64,000 nucleotides of DNA from Terriglobia bacterium. Lineage in GTDB: Bacteria > Acidobacteriota > Terriglobia > Bryobacterales > Bryobacteraceae. Shown here one piece after another: positions 36,925-44,220 of the stretch (its first letter is position 1; the number at the start of each line of letters is the position of its first letter). A model generated the notes under the pieces. That model made no database searches, was not told the origin of the DNA, and saw only the letters and a list, made by a program, of their open reading frames with translations. Where the stretch lies: positions 353,398 through 417,397 of the forward strand of contig JAIQFK010000001.1 in NCBI GenBank assembly GCA_020073305.1, written 5' to 3'. A program made the translations under genes and the position numbers.

Positions 36925-37716
36925 GTGAGCCAGCAGAAAACCAGCGTAGCCGAGGAGGCTGCCGAGCAAACCAAGAAACCGCACAAGAGCGATATTCCGC
37001 GCGGCGTGATCGCCGAATGGACCGTCACCATCATCCTGCTCTTGTTTGGGACCACCACGCTGGTACAGGCCTTCGTGATTCCCACCGGATCCATGGAAGA
37101 TACGCTGCTGATCGGTGACCATCTCTTGGTGGACAAGCTGGCCTACGCGCCGCCGGGACGGTTCACCAGGCATTTGTTGCCGTACGAAGATGTGCATCGC
37201 GGCGACATCATCGTCTTTCGATACCCCATGGACATCCGTCAGACGTTCGTCAAGCGCGTCATCGGAGTACCCGGCGACCATATTCACCTGGTGAATAAGC
37301 GTGTGTACCTGAACGGCCACGCGCTCGATGAGCCCTATAAGTACAACAAGACCGAATACATCGATTCCTACCGGGACAATTTTCCCAGCGAACCGAACGT
37401 GAACCTCTACCCGCCGGCGCTGGAGATGCTTCAGGGCAACGTCCAGAATCATGAAGTCGTTGTCCCGCCAAGCCATTACTTCGCCATGGGAGACAATCGC
37501 GACTCCTCGCTCGACAGCCGCTACTGGGGTTTTGTCCCGCGCGAAAACATCATTGGCAAGCCGTTGGTCATTTACTGGTCGTACAATGCTTCGACCGAAG
37601 CCCTGTCCAACCCCGCAATCGGAGTCGATCATCTGGTCGATCTGGTGGAGCATTTCTTCACCAAGACTCGCTGGCGCCGAACCCTCAAACTGATTCACGG
37701 CTACCCCGTCCAGTAG
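36925..37716 (+). CDS. lepB: Signal peptidase I
   Basis: This 263-residue membrane protease removes signal peptides from exported proteins. The Ser/Lys dyad is in FVIPTGSMEDTLLIGDHLLV and FVKRVIGVPGDHIH; the membrane anchor (AEWTVTIILLLFGTTTLVQA) precedes it. The GDNRDSSLDSRYWGFVP box is intact. I start at the GTG at 36925 because the residues before it look like non-coding sequence and a -10-like hexamer precedes it. It is followed after 2 bp by manC. Confidence 0.92.
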   Translation: MSQQKTSVAEEAAEQTKKPHKSDIPRGVIAEWTVTIILLLFGTTTLVQAFVIPTGSMEDTLLIGDHLLVDKLAYAPPGRFTRHLLPYEDVHRGDIIVFRYPMDIRQTFVKRVIGVPGDHIHLVNKRVYLNGHALDEPYKYNKTEYIDSYRDNFPSEPNVNLYPPALEMLQGNVQNHEVVVPPSHYFAMGDNRDSSLDSRYWGFVPRENIIGKPLVIYWSYNASTEALSNPAIGVDHLVDLVEHFFTKTRWRRTLKLIHGYPVQ

Positions 37717-37718
37717 CC

Positions 37719-38792
37719 ATGCCGAACTACTACGGCCTGATTCTGGCGGGGGGCCGCGGCACACGCTTCTGGCCTCGCAGCCGGCGCCGCCACGCCAAAC
37801 AGGTACTCACGATTGTTGGTGAGCGCTCGCTGATTCAGTCCACCGTAGCGCGGCTTGCTCCCCTGGTTCCACCGGAACGGCTTTGGGTCCTCACCAGCCC
37901 CCTGCTGCGCGACGAAATCGTTCGGCAATTGCCGGAGATTCCACAGCGACAGATTCTCGCCGAGCCTGCGCAGCGCAATACCGCGCCTGCCATCGGCCTG
38001 GCGGCCCACATCCTCCATTCTCTCGATCGCGATGCCGTCATGGGCGTATTTCCATCGGATCATGTGATCGCGAAACCCCGGCGCTACCTGCAGTTTGCGC
38101 GTGCCGCCTTCCGCGCTGCTGTCCAGGGAAAGATCGCCGTGCTCGGGATTGAGCCGCGCTGGGCGGAAACCGGTTACGGCTACATCGAATTTCCGCGTGG
38201 TACGCGTGCCGGCTCGCTTGACCCCGTGCCTGTCTTACGATTCCGCGAGAAGCCGGACGCGCGCACGGCAGCCAAATACGTGGCAGCTAAGCGCTTCTAT
38301 TGGAATGCCGGCATGTTTTTTTGGCGCGCTGATGTGCTGCTCCATTCGCTGCAACGTCACCTGCCCAAGACCGCTACCCTTCTCGCTTCCCTGCCCCCGT
38401 TTTCCTCCCGGCGCTTCGGTGCCAGCGTGAAAGAAACTTTCCCGCGCTGCGAGAATATCTCCATCGACTACGCCGTTTTGGAGCGCGCCGGCGGTGTGGT
38501 GGGGCTCGCGTGCGATGATATCGGCTGGAATGACGTGGGAAGCTGGAACGCCGTCTACGAATTGTTGCCCAGAGATCACGACGGCAACGCGGCGCGGTCG
38601 GTCATCGTCTCAGCCGGGAGCCGCGGCAACTACATCGACGCCGGGGAAAAGCTGGTGGCCCTGCTGGGCGCCAACAACCTCATCATCGTTGACACGCCGG
38701 ACGCCCTGCTCATCGCCGATCGCGATCGCGCCCAGCAGGTGGGTGAGATCGTCAGGCTGCTCGAGCACAACCGCCGCGACGATTTATTGTGA
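37719..38792 (+). CDS. manC: Mannose-1-phosphate guanylyltransferase
   Basis: This 357-residue enzyme makes GDP-mannose, used for surface polysaccharide. The nucleotidyltransferase signature LILAGGRGTRFWPRSRRR is followed by HAKQ where the family usually has PKQ. EPAQRNTAPAIGLAA, MGVFPSDHVI, TGYGYIEF and VLRFREKPD are the family motifs, and the DIGWNDVGSWNAVYEL block is normal. The mannose-6-phosphate isomerase domain is absent, so this is the single-domain form. It is 2 bp after lepB and ends overlapping argD by 9 nt. Confidence 0.9.
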   Translation: MPNYYGLILAGGRGTRFWPRSRRRHAKQVLTIVGERSLIQSTVARLAPLVPPERLWVLTSPLLRDEIVRQLPEIPQRQILAEPAQRNTAPAIGLAAHILHSLDRDAVMGVFPSDHVIAKPRRYLQFARAAFRAAVQGKIAVLGIEPRWAETGYGYIEFPRGTRAGSLDPVPVLRFREKPDARTAAKYVAAKRFYWNAGMFFWRADVLLHSLQRHLPKTATLLASLPPFSSRRFGASVKETFPRCENISIDYAVLERAGGVVGLACDDIGWNDVGSWNAVYELLPRDHDGNAARSVIVSAGSRGNYIDAGEKLVALLGANNLIIVDTPDALLIADRDRAQQVGEIVRLLEHNRRDDLL

Positions 38793-40004
38793 CGGTTGCG
38801 CGGCAAAAATTCCATCCAGGATCGCGAGGGCCGCGTCCACTTCCTGTTCCGTCACAATGTAGGGCGGCAGAAAACGCAGCACGTTTTCGTGCGTGCAATT
38901 GATAAGCAAACCGCGGGCTTGCGCGTCGAGCACCATCTGCTTGCCCGGCACGGTCATCTCCACGCCGATCATCAGGCCGCTGCCCCGCACCTCCCGAATA
39001 AACGGATACCTGTGCCCCAGTTCTCTCAGGCGCGCGCGGAAGTAATCCCCCACGCGGCGGATCGACGGCAAGAGGTCGTCCATGATCTCGAAGAACTCCA
39101 GCGCCACGCGGCACGCCAGCGCGCTTCCCCCGAAGGTTGAGCCGTGCATACCCGCGCCAATCGCCGCAGCTGCTCTCTCGTTGGCGACAATCACTCCCAG
39201 CGGCAGTCCGCAAGCCAGCGGTTTCGCCGCCACCAGGATGTCGGGGAGTACGACCGGATTCGCAAGCTGGTAGCCAAACCACTTGCCCGGACGGCCGACC
39301 CCGCACTGTATTTCATCGAAAATCAGGAGCGCGTTGTAGCGGTCGGCCAGCGCGCGCGCCTTTCGCCCATACTCATCGGAAATCGGATAAATGCCGCCTT
39401 CGCCCTGAATCCACTCGATGACGATACCCGCTGTCCGTTCGCTGAACGCGCTCTCCAGCGCTGCAATATCGTTCTGCGGAAGAAAAGTCACACCCGGCAG
39501 CAACGGCTCAAAATCGTGGCGATACTTCGGCTGCCCCGTGATAGAGAGCGCGCCCAACGTTCTCCCGTGGAACGAATTCTCAATCGAGAGAATCTCGAAC
39601 TTGTCTGGTCCCACCTTGTTGCCATGCGCGCGCGCCATTTTGAGCGCTCCCTCCATGGCTTCGGTACCGCTGTTGGCGAAAAACGAACGCTGCAATCCAC
39701 TGACTTCCGCCAGTCTTTTCGCCAGCGCTCCCTGATAGCGGTGATAGTAGAGATTCGACGAGTGAATCAGCAGCCCAGCTTGCTCGCGGATCACCCGGAC
39801 GATGCGCGGATGGTTGTGACCCAACGCGTTCACGCCAATCCCGGCGATGAAGTCGAGGTAGCGGTTGCCCTCCACGTCGTAGACGTAGCAGCCCTCGCCC
39901 CGCTCCAGCACCAGCGGGTAGCGGGCGTAGTTTTGGAGCAGAAACTCGCGTTCCAGATCCATGATCTGCTGGGTTTCAGAGGTGGTGGAGCTAGCGGAAC
40001 TCAT
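38784..40004 (-). CDS. argD: Acetylornithine-type class III aminotransferase
   Basis: This 406-residue PLP enzyme resembles acetylornithine and related omega-aminotransferases. The pattern runs FIAGIGVNALGHNHPRI, FFANSGTEAMEGALKMARAH, SFHGRTLGALSITGQPKY, ALLIFDEIQCGVGRPG and LVAAKPLACGLPLGVIVAN, where K is the likely PLP lysine; family members more often have AK(G/A)LGGG here. I start at MSSASSTTSETQ. It may use another 4-amino donor, so the symbol is tentative. It converges on manC with a 9-nt overlap. Confidence 0.75.
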   Translation of the reverse strand: MSSASSTTSETQQIMDLEREFLLQNYARYPLVLERGEGCYVYDVEGNRYLDFIAGIGVNALGHNHPRIVRVIREQAGLLIHSSNLYYHRYQGALAKRLAEVSGLQRSFFANSGTEAMEGALKMARAHGNKVGPDKFEILSIENSFHGRTLGALSITGQPKYRHDFEPLLPGVTFLPQNDIAALESAFSERTAGIVIEWIQGEGGIYPISDEYGRKARALADRYNALLIFDEIQCGVGRPGKWFGYQLANPVVLPDILVAAKPLACGLPLGVIVANERAAAAIGAGMHGSTFGGSALACRVALEFFEIMDDLLPSIRRVGDYFRARLRELGHRYPFIREVRGSGLMIGVEMTVPGKQMVLDAQARGLLINCTHENVLRFLPPYIVTEQEVDAALAILDGIFAAQPSQ

Positions 40005-40014
40005 CCGTCCATCA

Positions 40015-40020
40015 TACAAT
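40015..40020 (+). promoter_or_regulatory. Candidate -10 of fabD
   Basis: TACAAT ends 8 nt before the fabD ATG at 40029, with no Shine-Dalgarno between them. Transcription would start about 2 nt before the codon, so a leaderless message is possible. The element lies in the 24-bp gap from the argD start. Confidence 0.36.
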
Positions 40021-40028
40021 CTCATGCA

Positions 40029-40976
40029 ATGGGCAAAATTGCTTTCCTGTTCCCCGGCCAAGGATCCCAGTTCGTGGGCATGGGGCGAACGCTCGCGGAA
40101 TCGTATCCGGCGGCGCGGCTGGTGTTCGAAACTGCGGATCAGACACTCGGCGTTTCCATTTCGCGCCTGTGCCTCGAGGGCAGCGAAGAAGAATTGAAGC
40201 TCACCAAAAATACGCAGCCCGCATTGCTCACGGTCTCAATTGCCGCGTTCACGGTACTTCGTGAGGCCAGCGTCCGGCCTGATTATGTCGCGGGCCACAG
40301 CCTGGGAGAATATTCGGCGCTGGTGGCGGCTGGCTCCTTGCGCTTCACCGACGCGTTGCGTCTGGTACGAAAACGCGGCCGCTATATGCAGGAAGCCGTT
40401 CCACCCGGCCAAGGCGCCATGGCGGCGCTGCTCAGGCTCCCCACCGGCCGCCTCGACGAGATTCTGGAGAAGGCAGCGCAGGGCGAAATCGTGGCGGCGG
40501 CAAATCTCAACGCGCCCGACCAAGTGGTGATCGCCGGCCATGCTGGAGCCGTGAACCGAGCCATGGAGCTTGCCAAAGCGGCCGGGGCGCGCCGGGCGGT
40601 GCTGCTGCCGGTTAGCGCGCCCTTCCACTGCGCGCTTATGCAGCCGGCTCAGCAACGCATGGCGCCCGAGCTAGACGCTACGGCATTCGACGATCTCGAT
40701 TGGCCGCTCATCAATAATTGGCAGGCTCGGGAAGTCCGGACGGCCGCCGAAGCCCGCAGCGGCCTCATCGAGCAAATTCCCAACACGGTGCGGTGGGAGG
40801 AATCGATTCGCTATCTCGCCGCTCAGGGCGTAGACCGCTTCTTTGAAGTGGGACCCGGCGGCGTGCTCACCGGCTTATTGCGCAGCATCGACCCAGGCCT
40901 TCAGGGATTCAAGCTCGGTGAGGCTGTCGACGTCGAAAAACTCAACGTCACCAAGGTATCCCACCAGTCACGATAA
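40029..40976 (+). CDS. fabD: Malonyl-CoA:ACP transacylase
   Basis: This 315-residue enzyme loads malonyl onto acyl carrier protein for fatty acid synthesis. The GQGSQFVGMG N-terminus, active-site Ser in VAGHSLGEYSALVAAG, the LVRKRGRYMQEA segment, APFHCALM (His) and the EVGPGGVLTGLLR C-terminus are all present. A much longer upstream extension in this frame runs antisense to argD and is not real. The other fab genes are not adjacent. The ATG follows a TACAAT. Confidence 0.93.
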   Translation: MGKIAFLFPGQGSQFVGMGRTLAESYPAARLVFETADQTLGVSISRLCLEGSEEELKLTKNTQPALLTVSIAAFTVLREASVRPDYVAGHSLGEYSALVAAGSLRFTDALRLVRKRGRYMQEAVPPGQGAMAALLRLPTGRLDEILEKAAQGEIVAAANLNAPDQVVIAGHAGAVNRAMELAKAAGARRAVLLPVSAPFHCALMQPAQQRMAPELDATAFDDLDWPLINNWQAREVRTAAEARSGLIEQIPNTVRWEESIRYLAAQGVDRFFEVGPGGVLTGLLRSIDPGLQGFKLGEAVDVEKLNVTKVSHQSR

Positions 40977-40984
40977 AGCGACTT

Positions 40985-41584
40985 TCAGAAAGTCAGCCCC
41001 ACGAGGAACTCGGCCCTGTTCTGGTTCGTTTGCAGCAGGCTTCCCAGGCCTGAAATATTTTGCGCTCCCCAACGCGAATAGCGCACCTCTGGCGAAAGCT
41101 TGACGAGCGGCAAGTGCAGCTCGATCCCGGCGCCCACCACAAAACCCGTATTGACTCCCGAAACATCCGATTTGGTTAAACCGAGAAGACCCGTAAGCTG
41201 TGTGTAGCCACTCCAGCGGTCCCACGCCACGCCTGCGTCCAGGAAAGGACGCACAAACGGTCCCGGCATCCTGTATTTAACCAGCAACGGAAATTCCCAC
41301 GCGTTACTTGCTCTGTTCTGCAGCAGCGTGTCAACGCCGTTCGCCGAAGCGCTGTACTGGAAATTTCGGTACAGCGCATCGGCCTCAACGCCAAACCCCG
41401 CCGGCAAATGCAGCTCGACCGTTGGCCCCAAAGTGAACCGCGTAGCGCTCGATTGAAAGGTCGTGGGCCCCTGCCCTGACACGGCATGAAAGAAATCATT
41501 GAACGGCAGGCCGCCTCTCACTCCCAACGAAAGCTGCGCGAACGCGCCACTCGATGCCATCACCAACAGCAGCAGAAGTCTCAT
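40985..41584 (-). CDS. Outer-membrane beta-barrel protein
   Basis: This 199-residue protein has a signal peptide (MRLLLLLVMASSGAFAQLSL) and alternating hydrophobic/polar strands ending in a Phe, the hallmark of small eight-stranded outer-membrane barrels (FVVGAGIELHLPLVKLSPEV ... EFLVGLTF). It is similar in pattern to OmpW/PorV-like barrels. The 3' end is 8 bp from fabD, tail to tail. Its ligand is unknown. Confidence 0.82.
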   Translation of the reverse strand: MRLLLLLVMASSGAFAQLSLGVRGGLPFNDFFHAVSGQGPTTFQSSATRFTLGPTVELHLPAGFGVEADALYRNFQYSASANGVDTLLQNRASNAWEFPLLVKYRMPGPFVRPFLDAGVAWDRWSGYTQLTGLLGLTKSDVSGVNTGFVVGAGIELHLPLVKLSPEVRYSRWGAQNISGLGSLLQTNQNRAEFLVGLTF

Positions 41585-41686
41585 AATCTGCCGTACGTGA
41601 CGGAATGCAACCGCGTTCCACCCGCTGTAGATTTTTACACGCTGCGGAGCCTGCCGGTCCGAATGAATCGACCCCGCTCATTGTAG

Positions 41687-41707
41687 GGGCCGAGCATTGC
41701 TCGGCCC
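41687..41707. repeat. Palindrome, copy 2 of an intergenic repeat family
   Basis: GGGCCGAGC and GCTCGGCCC form a 9-bp stem with a 3-nt ATT loop. TTGTAGG precedes it and AATCTTT follows. Copy 3 at 58571-58590 has nearly the same stem and flanks (TTGTAGT and AGATCTTT). It lies between the barrel gene and glcE. Confidence 0.65.
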
Positions 41708-41747
41708 AATCTTTGCGCTTCGCCCCTGTGCGGCGTAAAGTAGTGGC

Positions 41748-42935
41748 TTGCCGGAGACCGACAAATCCGCACAACTCGGGTTGCGCGATGCGCTTGCTCC
41801 ACGAAGCCCGGAGGAGCTTGCGGACGCGTTGTCGTCAGCGGCCGCGCAACGGCGGACCATCTCATTGAACGGAGCCTCTACCAAACGTCTCATGGGCGGG
41901 CCCGTCGAACCGGCAGACGTGACCATATCCACTGCCGGCATGACCCGCGTCCTTCAGTATGAGCCTCACGACTTGACCATCAGCGTCGAATCCGGCATGC
42001 GGTACGCGGTACTGAGCAGCTTGCTGGCGCAAAACCGGCAGATGCTTCCGCTCGATCCGCCGTTCTCCGACACCGCCACCGTCGGCGGCATTCTTGCGTC
42101 GAACACCAGCGGGCCGCGCAGGCGGCTCTACGGCACGGCGCGCGATCTCGTCATCGGCATAAAATTCGCGACCCTGGAAGGCAAGCTGGTGCAGTCTGGC
42201 GGCATGGTGGTGAAGAACGTCGCGGGACTCGACATGGGCAAAATCCTGATTGGATCGTTTGGGACCCTGGCCGCCATCGCCGTGGTCAATTTCAAGTTAC
42301 TTCCGCGGCCGGCCGCTGCCGCGAGTTTTCTTCTGCCGTTCGAAACGCTGGACGCTGCTTTGGAAACGCGCGACCGTGTCCTCAAAGGTGTGATGGCGCC
42401 CGCGGCCATCGACCTGCTGAACCCGCCGGCCGCGGGCCAGCTCGGCTACAAAGGATACGTGCTCGCGTTGCAGATGGTGGGGAACGCGGCTGCCGCCGAG
42501 AGAGCGCGCCGCGAATTTGCCGCCCCTGGCGTGAGCATCCTCGAAGGCGCGGAAGAGTCGCGTTTCTGGCGTCAGGTGCAGGAATACACAGCGCATTTTC
42601 TGGAAAAGTTTGCCCAGGGTGCGGTGGTGCGCGCATCCTGCACCTTGTCGCAGGTCAAAGATGTAATGGCATCGCTCGAAACCGCGGCAATCTCGCGCGC
42701 GGGTTCCGGAATTTGCTATGGCTACTTTACACGCGCCGATGCCGCCGCACGATGGCTCGTACCCGCCGCGCGCCGTGGGTGGAAAGCTGTCATCGAATTT
42801 GCCCCGGACGAGCAGCGCTCCAGCCTCGAGTTGTGGCCTGCTTCCGGCAATGACCTTGAGATGATGAAGAAGATCAAGAATATGTTTGATCCGAATCACC
42901 TTTTAAACCGTGGCCGACTCTTTCGCCTCCTTTGA
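41748..42935 (+). CDS. glcE: Glycolate oxidase subunit GlcE-like FAD protein
   Basis: This 395-residue FAD-linked oxidoreductase has the PCMH-type FAD fold: RTISLNGASTKRLMG, DTATVGGILASNTSGPRRRL, VVKNVAGLDMGKILIGSFGT and a C-terminal MFDPNHLLNRGRL. GlcE is one of three subunits that oxidise glycolate to glyoxylate; the others are GlcD and GlcF. glcF follows with a 26-nt overlap. No glcD is in the window. The start is a TTG with no Shine-Dalgarno, six bases after a TAAAGT hexamer at 41736-41741. Lactate or D-2-hydroxyacid use is an alternative. Confidence 0.82.
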   Translation: MPETDKSAQLGLRDALAPRSPEELADALSSAAAQRRTISLNGASTKRLMGGPVEPADVTISTAGMTRVLQYEPHDLTISVESGMRYAVLSSLLAQNRQMLPLDPPFSDTATVGGILASNTSGPRRRLYGTARDLVIGIKFATLEGKLVQSGGMVVKNVAGLDMGKILIGSFGTLAAIAVVNFKLLPRPAAAASFLLPFETLDAALETRDRVLKGVMAPAAIDLLNPPAAGQLGYKGYVLALQMVGNAAAAERARREFAAPGVSILEGAEESRFWRQVQEYTAHFLEKFAQGAVVRASCTLSQVKDVMASLETAAISRAGSGICYGYFTRADAAARWLVPAARRGWKAVIEFAPDEQRSSLELWPASGNDLEMMKKIKNMFDPNHLLNRGRLFRLL

Positions 42936-44220
42936 TCGCCCGCAACCGACGGACCTCGACCGCTGCGTGCATTGCGGTCTGTGCCTGAACGCCTGCCCCA
43001 CGTATCGCGAGCTCGGCCTCGAAATGGATTCCCCGCGCGGCCGAATCTATCAGATGGTACAGGTGGCTAACGGCGCGGCTGTGAGTCCGTCCTACGCCGA
43101 ACACATTGAATTGTGTCTGGCATGCCGCGCATGCGAAAGCGCCTGTCCTTCAGGCGTACAATACGGGCGCCTGGTGGAAGCGGCGCGCGCCGACATCGAA
43201 AACCAGGTGCGCCGTCCGCTCCTGGCGCGCATCACCCGCCGTTTTGTCTTCGCGAGACTCCTGCAATCGCCCGGCCTCATGACAACCGCCGGGGCACTCG
43301 CATTCCTATATCAGAGCAGCCGGCTGCAAAAGCTCGTGCGCGGATCGGGTTTGTGGAAACTGTTCGGCAAGCTCGGGCGGCTCGAACAGCTTGCGCCGCC
43401 CGCCGAGCCCCCATTCTTCTTCGGCAAGATCGGCGAAACCTTTCCCGCCACCGGTAAGGCGCGTTACCGCGTCGCGCTGATGGCCGGCTGCATCGCCAAC
43501 GTCTCGTTTGCGCGCCTCAATGAGGCGACCGTCCGCGTGCTGCAAAAAAACGCATGCGACGTGGTGGTTCCCGCCGGCCAGGGCTGCTGTGGCGCGCTGC
43601 ACGTTCACGCCGGAATGAGGAGCGAGGCGCGCAAGCTCGCGCGCCGCAATATCGACGCCGTCTTGGCGGGCAACTACGACGCCATTATCACCAATGCTGC
43701 CGGCTGCGGCTCCACCCTCAAGGAGTACCACGACCTGCTCGAGCACGACGCCGATTACGCCGAAAAGGCCCGGCGCTTCAGCAGCCTCATGAAGGACGTC
43801 AACGAATTTCTCGCGTCCATCGAGCTCAACCGCGACATGGGCCCGGTTCCCGCCACGGTCACGTACCAGGATTCCTGTCACCTCGCCCACGGCCAGAAAG
43901 TGCGCATTCCGCCGCGGCGTCTCCTCACCGCCGTCCCGGGCGTCGAGTTTCGCGAGATGCCGCTTTCGGATCTGTGCTGTGGCAGCGCCGGCATCTACAA
44001 CGTCGTCGAAAACGAAATGGCCATGTCGGTTCTCGAAAAGAAAATGCAGAGTGTGAATTCGACCGGCGCCCAGGTAATCGCCACCGCCAATCCCGGATGC
44101 ATGTTGCAGCTTGAAGCCGGCGTCCGGCTGCATGGCCGCGGTCAGCGGGTCGTGCATGTCGTTGAGATCTTAGACGAAGCCTACCGAGCCGCGGAAGCTA
44201 CTCGTATCTCAAAGCTTTGA
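42910..44220 (+). CDS. glcF: Glycolate oxidase iron-sulfur subunit GlcF-like
   Basis: This 436-residue subunit passes electrons through two 4Fe-4S clusters (CVHCGLCLNACPTY and CLACRACESACPSG) to the quinone pool. Two CCG domains follow, with AGCIANVSFARL, GQGCCGALHVHAG, NAAGCGSTLKEY, DSCHLAHGQK and LCCGSAGIY. It starts at a GTG inside the end of glcE and is therefore coupled to it. Its 3' end overlaps the convergent permease gene by 23 nt. Without glcD it may assemble with a subunit encoded elsewhere. Confidence 0.9.
   Translation: MADSFASFDRPQPTDLDRCVHCGLCLNACPTYRELGLEMDSPRGRIYQMVQVANGAAVSPSYAEHIELCLACRACESACPSGVQYGRLVEAARADIENQVRRPLLARITRRFVFARLLQSPGLMTTAGALAFLYQSSRLQKLVRGSGLWKLFGKLGRLEQLAPPAEPPFFFGKIGETFPATGKARYRVALMAGCIANVSFARLNEATVRVLQKNACDVVVPAGQGCCGALHVHAGMRSEARKLARRNIDAVLAGNYDAIITNAAGCGSTLKEYHDLLEHDADYAEKARRFSSLMKDVNEFLASIELNRDMGPVPATVTYQDSCHLAHGQKVRIPPRRLLTAVPGVEFREMPLSDLCCGSAGIYNVVENEMAMSVLEKKMQSVNSTGAQVIATANPGCMLQLEAGVRLHGRGQRVVHVVEILDEAYRAAEATRISKL

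Noticed and set aside
39144..40028. Long in-frame extension upstream of fabD
   Set aside because: It runs antisense through argD, and the first residues with family character (MGKIAFLFPGQGSQ) start at 40029.
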